A DNA stretch of 31,945 bases from Acanthaster planci (Eukaryota; Echinodermata; Asteroidea; Valvatida; Acanthasteridae), in contig NW_019091397.1 of the NCBI RefSeq assembly GCF_001949145.1, positions 551,353 through 583,297 on the forward strand, given 5' to 3'. The stretch's first letter is position 1. Each line of letters starts with the position of its first letter. This document shows, one piece after another, positions 11,591 to 21,664 of the stretch. The translations under genes and the position numbers were made by a program. A model generated the notes under the pieces. The model saw nothing but the letters and a program-made list of their open reading frames with translations. It made no database searches and was not told where the DNA came from.

Positions 11591-11874
11591 GCCCATTGGC
11601 CTTGTACATGTTTTCAAGCTAAGTGTACCATTATGGTAACTTCAAAGATGTTTGATCACTATCAAATTGGTAGCAAACAAAGACCCTGATACAAATATTA
11701 TTCAAAAAAAATGACGTCATGATGATGTCATCATTTAATTTATAATTGATTTATTTCCGCCCATTGACTTTGTTCATGTTTCAAGTGACCATTTTGGTAA
11801 CTTCCCAATGTTTGATCGTTATCAAAGTGACAGCAAACAAAGACCCAGATACAAAAATTACTCTATGACGTCAT
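11591..11874. repeat. Two diverged direct copies with a CRE-type TGACGTCA
   Basis: Copy 1 (11591-11720) and copy 2 (11761-11874) share CCCATTG, GGTAACTTC, GTTTGATC..TATCAAA, AGCAAACAAAGACCC and ATGACGTCAT in the same order. The offset is about 165 bp. TGACGTCA is the palindromic CREB/ATF site, but it comes with the repeat and so need not be regulatory. Confidence 0.75.
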
Positions 11875-12060
11875 TAAACAAAAACATGATTTTGTATATC
11901 TTATTTTTCCCATTTAACAACTCAAAATTCGAAACAGCTTTAGCTTGTTTTGCTTGCACATGTACTTGAAACAAACATGTTTCCACAAAATTTCCTGCAC
12001 GCTGAGCTTTACCCGATCGCCCAAGCACAGCTGTCTGGATGTGTCGACAATTACCAGAAT

Positions 12061-12381
12061 ATGGTGTTCTATATTTGCCATCCAGTCAGATTTTTCAGTG
12101 GGCGTTGCATTTTTGGTTTGGCGTCACATTTTTCAACCGGCATCGCATTTTTGGTTGGGCATTGCATTTTTCAACTGGTGTCAGTGTCGCATTTTTCAAC
12201 AGCCATCGCAAGTTGAAAAATGTGACGCCAAACCAAAAATGCGACACAGGTTGAAAAATGTGACACCGGTTGAATAATGTAACACCAAACCGTCATTGCG
12301 ACGCCGGTTGAAATGCGATGCTAAACTGAAAATGTGACACCAGCTGAAAAATCCGACCGGACGGCACATATGGAACACCAT
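12061..12381. mobile_element. Fold-back element with 8-bp target duplication
   Basis: The ends ATGGTGTTCTATAT and its complement (from ATATGGAACACCAT) are flanked by ACCAGAAT (12053-12060) and ACCAGAAA (12382-12389), a near-perfect 8-bp target duplication. Both arms are built from degenerate units of about 20 bp resembling GCATTTTTCAACYGG and GCATTTTTGGTTTGG, and they meet near 12205. It is 321 bp long and has no coding capacity. The open frames in it (11945-12277, 12196-12453 and others) arise from the repeat units. An 8-bp duplication is typical of hAT transposition, so it may be mobilised by a hAT-type transposase (inference). Confidence 0.8.
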
Positions 12382-12758
12382 ACCAGAAAGATGTGAACAG
12401 AATTGTGGTTTGAAAAAAACTTGAAGAGGATGAGAAATAACTCCAATGCTCATCCAACCATATGTATTATGATATGGACAACGCAGTCAACATAATTCAT
12501 AAATTTAGCCTAATGACATCAGTAATGTCGAAGAATTTTCTATAATAACTTCTAAACTAGGCCTACATGTCGTTTCTGGAAATCCGCTCTCGACCATTTT
12601 TTGAAGCGGCTTGTAACAGTCACACTCAAGCACGGACGGCAAAGTGGAAATGGGGCGAAGCGGAGACGGGGCCGGTGATGTGGGGAAGTCAATGAAAAGC
12701 AGTATGAGTATTTATGTGGGAGACTCAACATCGCCCCGCTCGGAAGGGATGCACAAAC

Positions 12759-12860
12759 CTGATAAGCCTGCATGCGACTCTCTTGACCTACTATGGGATC
12801 CATTGCAGCATTAACCGACTCGGTTAGCTTAGAACACCAGCTTATCACTTCTCCGTCCAT
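12759..12860 (-). CDS. XPO5: Exportin-5, exon 1 with start codon
   Basis: There are thirty-four codons from ATG at 12860. The context ACAGGATGG (A at -3, G at +4) is a good Kozak site. The protein starts MDGEVISWCSKLTESVNAAM and continues DPIVGQESRMQAYQ, then donor CAG|GTTTGT. Human Exportin-5 starts with a comparable segment, ALCEQLVKAVTVMMDPNSTQ..YRLEALKF, so MDP and the helix before CEEF are preserved. It joins exon 2 in phase 0. The first exon alone is weakly similar. The call rests on the exact phase, order and spacing with exons 2 and 3. Confidence 0.85.
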
Positions 12861-14803
12861 CCTGTTCGCTTTCTTACCACACGTCTAGGCACGTGCACGG
12901 CCGGACTAGTACCACTAGGACTAGTGCGACCCCTACTCATAGCATGCAGCTTGCACGCGTGATCTGCCGTTGGTGCAGCGCAGCACCAAAGATACAACCT
13001 CATTCCCATGGGTACGATCTTGCCGCATTGAGATTGTAGCATAGACCACCAATCTTTTGGATTTGTCACGCCCCGACTATAGCATCAGTCCCAATTATAG
13101 TACAGCCAATTTACAAGTAGGCCTGCGTACTGTACAATAAAACTCGTTTCATTTGTGTTGCATTATACAATAGCACAACCCTTCTGATTCTGCTAATGCG
13201 TCGCACCTGTTGGCGTTCATTTCAGGCTTAATATTAATATTAATATTAAATTAATATGACATATTGGGATAAATACACTTTCTGTAAGTTTATGGTGAAA
13301 ATTGTATGGTGCGTATTTATTCAAAATGGCCACGAACATCATCGGCATACATTAAAGGTTGGGCTTAAAAAGATGCTTTCTTTTGTAAGAAAAAATGCGG
13401 TAATTTTTGTCATGGCTCAGTCAGATAATAAACTCCAAGTAGTCGACTGGTGTAAGTAAAATTGTCTGGCTGCTTTAATTTCGGGGAAAAAATTGGGTTC
13501 AAAGTTCCCGACAATCTGCACTAAGCTTCCATACAAGTAGGGCTACACTGGCGACAGTTGAAAGACAGATTTCAAAGAGAGCCATCCAATGTACCTAAGT
13601 CCCTAGATGTACTGTACATTAGGGCACCCTTTTTATATTCTATGGTTCTCATTTCCGACCGACCCTATATTTATGGCTCTCGATCACGAAACAAAAGCTT
13701 TTTTTTCCCCGCCGACCCTGCCAACAAACCTACCCCCCCCCAAAAAAAACCAAAAAAGTTGAAGGGGAAAAGCATCATGACCTTCGAAAACAAAAGCCCT
13801 GAAAACTTATGATTTCGAGTTTCATAATCTTGGCCTTTCGTATTTGATTTTTTTTCAAAGATGTACGCATAAATGGCAGATGAAAATTTGCACTTTGGCA
13901 AGTATAATGAGAATTAACATTATAATTCCTGGTGAAAAGCGCATTAAATGAAGATGGTAAGGAACCAGCAACAAATTGATACATAAGTCTCCCCACTTTT
14001 AAAAAGTGAGGGGACCCGTGCCCCCCGCTCCTCCCCCGGTTCCGGCGGCCATGCTGGATACCATTTCTTTCGGTAGTATAGCTATAACCCAGTTCAATGG
14101 TACCTATGTACAGTACATGTACGTACAGTATGCATGTGCATGTACAAGGAACTTTATAAATGAAAGAATTTTATTATGAATTTATAAGCGAAGAGGGCTC
14201 TCCGAGCGGAACAAAAGAGGGCGTGTTCTTTTTCCCACCACATAGGCGCGCGTTTATAATGGGAACAATGGCGCGTTTGACGCTGAGGCAGCACTACACC
14301 AAATGCGCGCCCATAGAAAACAGTGCAAAATCGGACCAAAATAGCGCCGCCTGTTGACATCTCGTGAAGAGGTTGGCCTCCGTTTTTTCACTAGAAATTC
14401 AAGATTATGGCCAGAAGATCACTTTTCGTTTCAATTTTATTGAGGTTTGCTGCGAAAAACAATTTTTTATTCGCCTTTGAACGAAGATACCCCCAAAATA
14501 GCAGTAAAACTAAGCGCTCATTTCAGAATGTAGCCTCCCACCTATATCCAAAATAGGTCCAAAGTTTGGGGCTTTTTGTGAAAGCAATGCCCCAAACTGG
14601 CAACTTTCGGTCCCAAGTTCGGGATTTATAGAAATATTTCTATGATGCCTCCTGATTATGGCCTGTCTTATTGTAAAAATCTCGTGGGATCACAAAATAT
14701 TAATGAGCTCGCGTGTAGAACTACAACGATTTGGTGGAATGCGCCCAGAGTTAGTCTGGTTCCCAGACCGAGAATCTCCGACTACTCTGTCGATTCAAAG
14801 GTA
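12861..14803. other. XPO5 upstream region and non-coding DNA
   Basis: The first 200 bp should hold the XPO5 5' UTR and promoter. No TATA box is clear. A fragment of the CCCAACTATAG fold-back family sits at 13065-13105. Further on are an ATTAAT run near 13230-13255, an A/C homopolymer stretch near 13730-13760, a GC-rich patch near 14010-14050 and a GTAC-palindrome cluster at 14103-14147. No exon is recognised in the open frames at 12845-13069, 13558-13812 or 14154-14360. Confidence 0.55.
13065..13105. repeat. Solo end of the CCCAACTATAG fold-back family
   Basis: CACGCCCCGACTATAGCATC and the following AGTCCCAATTATAG match the left end of the element at 30635, with a few mismatches over about 34 bp. 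It lies about 205 bp upstream of the XPO5 start codon. Confidence 0.75.
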
Positions 14804-14845
14804 NNNNNNNNNNNNNNNNNNNNNNNNNNNNNNNNNNNNNNNNNN
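14804..14845. other. Assembly gap (42 N)
   Basis: A run of N is followed directly by nine G. The homopolymer probably stopped assembly here. Open frames that cross the gap (14642-15064 and 14658-15050) are artefacts. Confidence 0.99.
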
Positions 14846-14938
14846 GGGGGGGGGTTCTCTCCGTCTCATACCTTGCTGCATATGCAAAGTACGTGTACGG
14901 GAGGATCACGTGACCCAAAAGTATGGCGCGCTATTTTC

Positions 14939-15063
14939 TATGGTGTACTATTTACGACAAACATTTCTCTCTCTCTTTGGCCTCCATCCAGGCGACGCAA
15001 GTATATACACGACGAGGGAGGCCAGAGAGAGAGAGAAATGTTTGTCGTAAATAGTACACCATA
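14939..15063. repeat. Near-perfect palindrome of two GTCG-family ends
   Basis: TATGGTGTACTATTTACGAC opens an arm of about 47 bp with a CT-rich run. Its reverse complement closes the block at 15063, separated by about 31 bp containing CCAGGCGACGCA. This is the same terminal sequence found at the outer ends of elements A and B, here meeting head to head. Confidence 0.9.
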
Positions 15064-16120
15064 ATTTACGACACACATTTCTCTCTCTCTCTAGCCTCAC
15101 TCCAGGCGACGCAACTACACGACGCGACGACACAACGGCTCACTTGCGTCGTGCCGTCGGGTCGAGCCGTCGCCTTCTTTGCCATTATGTTTGTACACGC
15201 GTCGTGCGTCGCGTCGTGCCGTCGCCCGTCGCGTCGTGCTGTCTTAGGTATTTTTCATGTTTCATTTTTTCCCGCCTAAACGTCGCCCCTTCCGTCACCC
15301 GTCGCGTCGTACCGTCGTGCGTCGCGTCGTACGTCGTGTCGTGCATCGCGTCGCCTTTTACGTCGCCTGAAGCACGACGCGACACACGACACGACGCGTC
15401 GTGTGCTGCCGCCCTTTGCTTCATGGTGGTTATAGAGGGCGCTTTTACTGTTTTCTTTCATTTCTGTCCCCCGTGCTTGCAAAGTACATGCTATTTACTC
15501 TTTGATGTTGATTTGTTCTTGTTTTTATCTCATCCATTCCTCGATTAGGATTAATTTCTGTCATGTTTTATTAAGAAAAAGAAAAAAGAGCAAAAAGAAA
15601 ATCGGCATATGTAGGAACTGCTCTCTCCTGATAAGTGGAAGCCCAGAATTCGTCACTCTTCAAACCCAGCCAACGATTTCTTTTTAATACCGTCGATGCA
15701 GTTCCCATTTGTGGTAGATTTGTAATCTTATAGATACTGGTATTTCTCCGTGGTCCATCCCGGTAATTTTTAAGTAGTACTCCCAATTCCCCAGGCAATT
15801 TGTCTACAATTGTATGACTGCAAGTTTGATCACTGGTTTAGGAAGTTGCCACCGAGCCTGCTCTATAATACCCTCAGAATATTCCGTTTTAGTCTTCCTT
15901 CAGGCCAGTCTTCCTCGTTACCTTCATCAGCACCACACTTTCAATGATACGAGTCCATGTTTTTGAATGAAACATTATACAGACGCTATTATCATTGCGG
16001 CCGTGTCTTTTTTTTCAACTCTATTTGGCCACACACTTGTATAGTTTCTCCTCTGATCCGCATCTTACCTTAGCAAGCACGTTACAATGATTGATGTATT
16101 GTATCTTGGAATAGATTTAG

Positions 16121-17010
16121 AAATATTGTAGCGGGCACAATATGAGAATCATGACACATGCTTATATTATTTATTTGTTTACTAGTTTACGCCTTTTATT
16201 ATCAGCTAACCGGTGAGAATTAATTCGTTTCCAGCTAATATAGTGAAAAGTTTTCGCACGATTTACGAAAATACAAATATCCTCACGTTAGAGAAAGCAT
16301 CTTTTTAATAATGAGAAAAAATAGGGATTCTATTTAACAGAAAACATTATGAATTAGCAATGAAAATAAATAAAGGGCCTAGCTTGAAGACGATCTATTG
16401 CTGAAGTTGGGGTTGGCTTGGCTTGGCTAGTCTTGACCTGGCAAGTAACTGTAGAGCTTGCAGTAGAAAGGCTTGCAGTAAAAGAGCTTGAATGGATGGC
16501 GAAGATGTATTGGGCTATATGATGTTTAGGGTTCACGTGCACAGTCTTTCCTTCCCCTCGACTAAATCAGGTTTCGGAACGGAATTCATGTGGCTCTGGT
16601 CCAAGCCACCCACTGCCCAGCAACGTATGCGTGTGTGGTTCAATAGGCTTACACTGGTAATATTTTTGTCTAGAGCAGGACAGGGACAAGTTTTTATGTA
16701 TGGCAGGTTCCATGGAAGGAGAAATCATAGAGAGACAACAGAACATTCTCTGTTCAGTCCAGTAGCCAAGTGAAGTGGAAGGTCACTGGCTAGGGAAGTT
16801 ATCACCTCCTTCTCTGTCCACACGCACTGTCAAGCAACCCACACAAATTGTATGACCTAATTCTGGGGAGTTAGGATTTCCAAAGTGGGGGAACAAGATC
16901 AATTCTATTACATAATTATTAGGAAGATCAAAATTAGAGCAAGAAAAGTTAAAACGACGTTGTGGCTCATGTTGTTTAATTCCTTGAGACAAGGCTGATA
17001 GTTGGTCATG
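16121..17010. other. Segment present in element A but absent from element B
   Basis: The flanks on either side (GATGTATTG... and CTCTTTCTRATTAC) align to 19245-19315 in element B, where only about 25 bp separate them. The extra ~890 bp contains short internal repeats of GAGCTTGCAGTAG near 16440-16490. The plus-strand open frame 16492-16773 has no recognised family. It is either an insertion in A or a deletion in B. Confidence 0.55.
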
Positions 17011-17139
17011 ACGCTCTTTCTAATTACATTTGATTAAAAAAACAAACCTTTTCTTCAACAACTCACTCTTAACAAAAACACAAAGTTAGAAAGTAACCAT
17101 TAAAAAGAACAATAACAGAGACAAGACCTGCTACCTATT

Positions 17140-17333
17140 CGCTCTTTGTACGCTACCGCCATAGGCATGCAGAGCCTCGACCTGGTAGCTTTTTCCGTGT
17201 ATGTTGGAAGTAATTTTGGGCATGATGTGGCGTTAGTTCTTCTACCATCTATACTCTACGATTGGAGAATACTTCAAAAGATGTCAGTTCAAGGCTCTGC
17301 ATGCCCATGGCGGCAGCGTATAAAGAGCGAATA
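17140..17333. mobile_element. MITE with ~38-bp terminal inverted repeats and TA duplication
   Basis: TTCGCTCTTTGTACGCTACC at the left and its inverted partner ending in AAAGAGCGAA at 17333 form long terminal inverted repeats, also sharing GGCATGCAGAGCC. A TA lies on each side (CCTA|TTCGCTC and GAGCGAA|TACC). The corresponding unoccupied site is in element B near 19433 (ACCTATGGCATGTACT). A TA duplication fits Tc1/mariner-type mobilisation (family knowledge). It has no coding capacity. Confidence 0.75.
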
Positions 17334-17350
17334 CCATGTACTAGGTGCAT

Positions 17351-17818
17351 GCAGTCCACTATTCAAGTAAGAATTTCTGCTCAGCTCATTAGCGTAAAAA
17401 GTAGCAGCCCAACATTTTTCTGAGAAAAGGAGATTGTCTGGCCCCGAAATGGTGAGACTGTGTAAATCGTTGCCAGGATCAACTGCATGGGTCTTTGAGC
17501 TGTCCTATGAGAGCAGAATGGCTAGAAACTACAACTGAAAAATGGTCCTAAGTGACCAAGAAGGTTGAGGGTTGCCACTTGAAAAATGGCTGCAATCAGA
17601 TTTCGGAAAACTCACTTTTCGGGGGTGATTTTGTTTTGTGGGAATACTTAAAAATGTAATTGGTTAGCCCACGATAAATTGAAAGGAAATCGAAAGATTA
17701 GGGACCAGACGATAATTTTTTTTGTGTTTCAACAATCTCAAGGATGTTGGTAAGCATGTTATTGGGCCCTGAACAGTGCCAATTTTACACTGTTTTCAAT
17801 GGGGCTTGAATTAGTGGA
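17351..17818. repeat. Dispersed repeat, copy 1
   Basis: Short inverted ends AGTCCACTATTCAAG (17351) and CTTGAATTAGTGGACT (17803-17818) bracket a segment. Its interior matches 26943-27330: AGCTCATTAGC near the start, AAAATGGCTGC, then TTTGTTTTGTG and AATACTTAAAAATGTAATTG. No coding frame. Confidence 0.65.
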
Positions 17819-18225
17819 CTTTACCCTACTACTCAAGTACCGTGGGCGGAAATGAAAGAAAACAGTGGAGGCGCCCCCTATAAACACCATGAAGCAAAGG
17901 GCGACAGCACACGACGCGTCGCGTCGTGCGTCGTTTCGTGCGTCGTTTCGTGCTTCAGGCGACGTAAAAGGCGACGCAATGCACGACACGACGCGACGCA
18001 CGACGGTACGATGCGACGGGCGACGGAAGGGGCGACACACCACGCGACTCGTCGTGTGTGTACAAACGTAATGGCAAGAAGGCGATGGTGCGACCCGACG
18101 GCACGACGCAAGGGAGCTGTCGTGCCGTCGCGTCGTGTAGTTGCGTCGCCTGGAGGGAGGCCAGAGAGAGAGAGAAATGTTTGTCGTAAATAGTACACCA
18201 TACCATACCATAGTATGGTAAACCA

Positions 18226-19724
18226 TACGTCGCCCCTTCCGTCGTGCTGTCGTGCGTCGCGTCAGGCATCGCGTCGCCTGAAGCACGACGCGACGCGTCG
18301 TGTTCTGTCGCCCTTTACTTCATGGTGTTTAGAGAGGGTGCCTTTACTGTTTTCTTTCATTTCCGTCCACCTTTCTTGCAAAGTACTATGCAATTCGCTC
18401 TTTGGTGTTGATTTTTCATTGTTTTTATCGCATCGATTCATTAATTGGGTGGGCTTAATTTCAGTTATATTTTATTGAAAAAAAAATGATACAAGAGCAA
18501 AAGAAAATCTGAATAAATAAGAACTGCTCTCTCAAAATAAGTGGAAACCGCAAGCTCAGAAATCGTCACTCCTTAATTTCCCAGCCAATGATTTCTTTTG
18601 TTTTCTCTCATTTCCGTCCAACGTGCTTGCAAAATACATGCCCTGAGTCGCAGGCGTTTTTTTTTTTGTTTGTTTTATCCGTTCATCAAATTGAATTAGT
18701 TTTCTCATATTTTATTTAAAAAAAAATGAAAACGAGCAAAAAGAAAATTTGCGTATCGAGGTGCTCTCACATAATAAGTGTAAGCCCAAAAGTCGTCACT
18801 TTTTAATTTACCCGGCTGATCCTTGATCGAATGTCCGTCCAATTTCTTTTGGAGACCGTTGATGAAGTTCCCATTTGTGGTAGATTTGTAACCGTATAAA
18901 TATTTCTCTATGGTCAATGCCAGCAGTTTCCAAGTAGTTTTCTCACTCCTCCAGACAATTTGTCTACAATTGTACGACCACAAGTTTGACCACGGTTTCG
19001 GTAGTTACCATCCAGCTTGCACTATATTATTACCCTCAGAATATTCAGTCTTCAGTCTTCCTTCAGTTTAGTCTTCCTTGGTAACTTCATCAGCACCACA
19101 CTTACAATGATATTAGTCCGCCGGCGTGTTTCTTAATAAAACACTGTAGATCCTACTACTATTTTGACGGTGTCTTTTCTTCCTCTCTGTTTGGCCTCGC
19201 GCTTCTCATCAGATCCGCATGTTACATTTTTGCAAGGACGTAATAATGAATGATGTATTGCATATTAGAATGGATTTACAATAATCATTAGAAAAGAAGC
19301 TCTTTCTGATTACGTTTGATTTAAAAAACAAAACAAAAAGGAAAAGAGTTTTCTTCAACAACGCACTCTTAATGAAAACACAAAGTTAGAAAGAACCCAC
19401 GAAAAGGAACAACAGAATCAAGGCCTGGTACCTATGGCATGTACTGTGCAAGCACGGGCCGGAGAAAGAAATGAAAGAAAACAATAAATGCGCCCTCAAT
19501 AAACATTATGAAACAAAGGGCGACAACACATGACGCGTCGCATCGTGCGTGTAGTCATGCTTCAGGCAATGTGATGCACGACACGACGTACGATGCGACG
19601 CACAACAGCACGACGCGACGGGAGACGGCGCAAAGGAGCCGTCGTGCCATCGCGTCATGTAGTTGCGTCGCCTGGATGGAGGCTTAGGAGAGAGAGAAAT
19701 GTTTGTCGTACATAATACACCATA
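18226..19724. mobile_element. GTCG-armed inverted-repeat element B
   Basis: The left arm is short (about 18226-18386, entering inside the GTCG array at CGTCGCCCCTTCCGTC). The right arm is about 19449-19724 and ends GTCGTACATAATACACCATA. The core repeats that of element A: TTTGTCTACAATTGTA, CTCAGAATATTC and CTTCATCAGCACCACACTT occur in both, as does a run CACAAAGTTAGAAAG. Part of the core near the left arm is itself duplicated (18336-18600 versus 18601-18800). Between A and B is a small CCATA palindrome (18199-18225). No transposase gene is present. Confidence 0.75.
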
Positions 19725-21664
19725 AAGAGGGTCAATGGTCTGACGGATGGCGTCGCAGCTCTGAAAAAAAAATGTGGACGATTCCCATTGAGAAACTCAC
19801 AAATACGAAAGGGGCCGTCCAAAGCCTGACAGTCCTTTATGGTATACTGCAAACTTCTGACTCCCCAGCGCACCGTGTAATTAGAATTACGATGGCGGCT
19901 TGCTGTCGGGAATTTCTATTTTAAATAAATGAGCGCATGGTGATATGTCCCCTAAACGATGCTAACTGTAATAAACCACTGTATCCATGTCCAGTAATAT
20001 GATTGAATTTGTTGTGGAACGAAAAAAGGTTGGAATTGAAAAAGTCATGTCAAGAGAAAAAACTGAGTGCTGTTTAATCAAGTGAACCAAGAGCTTCTTC
20101 GCAAAAGGGAAAATAAAGAAAGTAAAATGGTAAACTTTAAAATGCAACTTGAACTTGCTGAATTAATTTTGACATCCCACAAATTCCAGAACACGTACTC
20201 AGCCAATAATTCCACTCACAAAAAGGATAGCCACGACGAAAATAAATACGCCAGTCAGTCACTGATATGACATCAAAGATTTAACTTAATATTTATCGTT
20301 CGAATCTTTGTTCGAGTCATCAAATACAAGTGGGCAGTTACAGTGAAGGCCTGGGTCATTACTATTAAGACAAACGATTCAAAGTGGCAATGTGAAGAGA
20401 TATTAACGCAATGAAAACACAAACTTGCAAGTGACGGCCAAAAGCAGTTATCATATGCATGTACTGTAAAATATGGATGGTGGATTGTGTAACAAATCTT
20501 ATATATGAAGATCAAAAAATTGGTTGTTCACTGCGAGTAACTTCCACCATAATCAGTTCATAATTTTTGTCAATCTTGGACATATTACTTTCAAAAATTT
20601 CCTTTAGAATTATACTGCCCTCTATACTCGCATACAATTCACATCCTTGACGTAAAAAAAGGCCCGATCTTTTCCACAAAATCGGCTATATAGAGATGGA
20701 AATACAAATTGCATGAAAAAGGCCAATCACGGCAAGGGAATGTCCAAAATGACGCCTGATACCCGTCAACGGACGGCGGGTCAGTAAAATGGGCTGGTTC
20801 CGCAAGTTTGCGGTACTTCAGTCAGAGGACCGTCACTCTGGCAGCCTCTTCCCAACTGTTGTCCACATTATTTTTTTTTCCGGGTCCGGAATGCCAGACT
20901 TTCCTAAGAGCGTTCCATTTCATCGTAGGGAGAAAAGTGTCCTTTCAAGTTTCTACTTGTCCCCTTTTGAACCACCCCGCCGTCGTCAAAGTAGAATCCA
21001 CATTTCTGCTAGCAAAAATTTGCCTTTTCTGAAAAGGAATTATGCAACTTCCAAAAAAAAAAACAAAAAAAAAACGAAAATCTACAAGCAGAAAATGAGA
21101 AAATGGGGTTGTCCACTTTTGAAGCATGACAGTAATTTTGCCAGTGGGAATTTGAAGTTTTTAGTTGTCCACTTTTGACGCGCCACGAGAGTTGTTAAAG
21201 TAAAATCCAAATTTCTGCGAGCGGAAAATTGCATTTTTTGAAAATGCTATACGCAAAGTCCAAAATTCCGAAAATCTACTAACAGAACATGAGAAAATGG
21301 GATTTTCCGCTTTTGACGCTCCATACCAGGCTAGTGAAGGTACGGGTACGCGCACGCAGCCCATCGAGTTGAGGTTGCGCAGACCATATGGGGAAGGACA
21401 CATTACACAGTCCTTACGCTTTGGAGTCTCACATGATTCCGAATGGAAGTAAAAGGTGAGTTACAATCCCCAAAACGAGAGTAATGAAGTTTGATTGGGA
21501 TTCTGCCGATCCTTTACCGAAATGAAGAATCACGTGACACCCTCCCTCGGGTTCTGTTTTGGCACGGAGAAAGACAAAGGAGGCACGATAACACTTGGTT
21601 CCGTACCATGGCCTCTGATTACAGTGTAATGTGTAGGCCTACTACTTCGGAAAACTGACACTTG
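19725..21664. other. Non-coding DNA between element B and the polymerase relic
   Basis: No gene is recognised. ACGATGGCGGCTTG near 19889 resembles the core of a YY1-type site. A duplicated block lies at 20957-21326 (separate entry). The open frames 20067-20270 and 20789-21178 look like low-complexity chance frames. Confidence 0.5.
20957..21326. repeat. Two tandem copies of a ~205-bp unit
   Basis: TTGTCC.CTTTTGA..C.CC, GTAAAATCCA(C/A)ATTTCTGC, then GAAAATCTAC and GAGAAAATGGG recur in the same order, starting at 20957 and at 21165. Related half-units begin near 21113 and 21302. Copy 1 has an A-run near 21055-21075. Confidence 0.7.

Larger units (their letters stand above)
9606..12758 (-). other. 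XPO5 intron 1
   Basis: This 3153-bp intron runs from GTTTGT at 12758 to the polypyrimidine tract and CAG at 9606. Within it are a GATTTAAATC repeat (10000-10132), a duplicated CRE-containing block (11591-11874) and a fold-back element (12061-12381). The open frame 11301-11510 on the minus strand has no recognised family. Confidence 0.75.
15064..18202. mobile_element. GTCG-armed inverted-repeat element A (interrupted)
   Basis: The left arm runs about 15064-15486 and the right arm about 17835-18202, in opposite orientation. From outside in, each arm has TTTACGACAMACATTTC, a CT microsatellite, CCAGGCGACGCAACTACACG, a long degenerate array of GTCGT/CGTCG words, GCCCTTTGCTTCATGG and GTTTTCTTTCATTTC. 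The core (15487-16120 and 17011-17135) is duplicated in element B. Three other sequences appear inserted: about 16121-17010, a MITE at 17140-17333 and a repeat at about 17351-17818. No transposase is found. The open frames inside the arms are artefacts of the GTC repeats. Confidence 0.75.

Noticed and set aside
11945-12453. Phe/His-rich overlapping open frames
   Set aside because: They arise from the GCATTTTTCAAC and GCATTTTTGGTT units of the fold-back element.
15144-15420. CRISPR-like array
   Set aside because: The repeats are short, degenerate and without regular unique spacers, and the genome is eukaryotic.
15144-15548. Arg/Ser/Val-rich open frames in the GTCG arrays (also 17759-18286 and neighbours)
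   Set aside because: Any frame through GTCGT/CGTCG words gives Arg, Val and Ser strings, and stops are rare there. There is no family content and similar frames appear on both strands.
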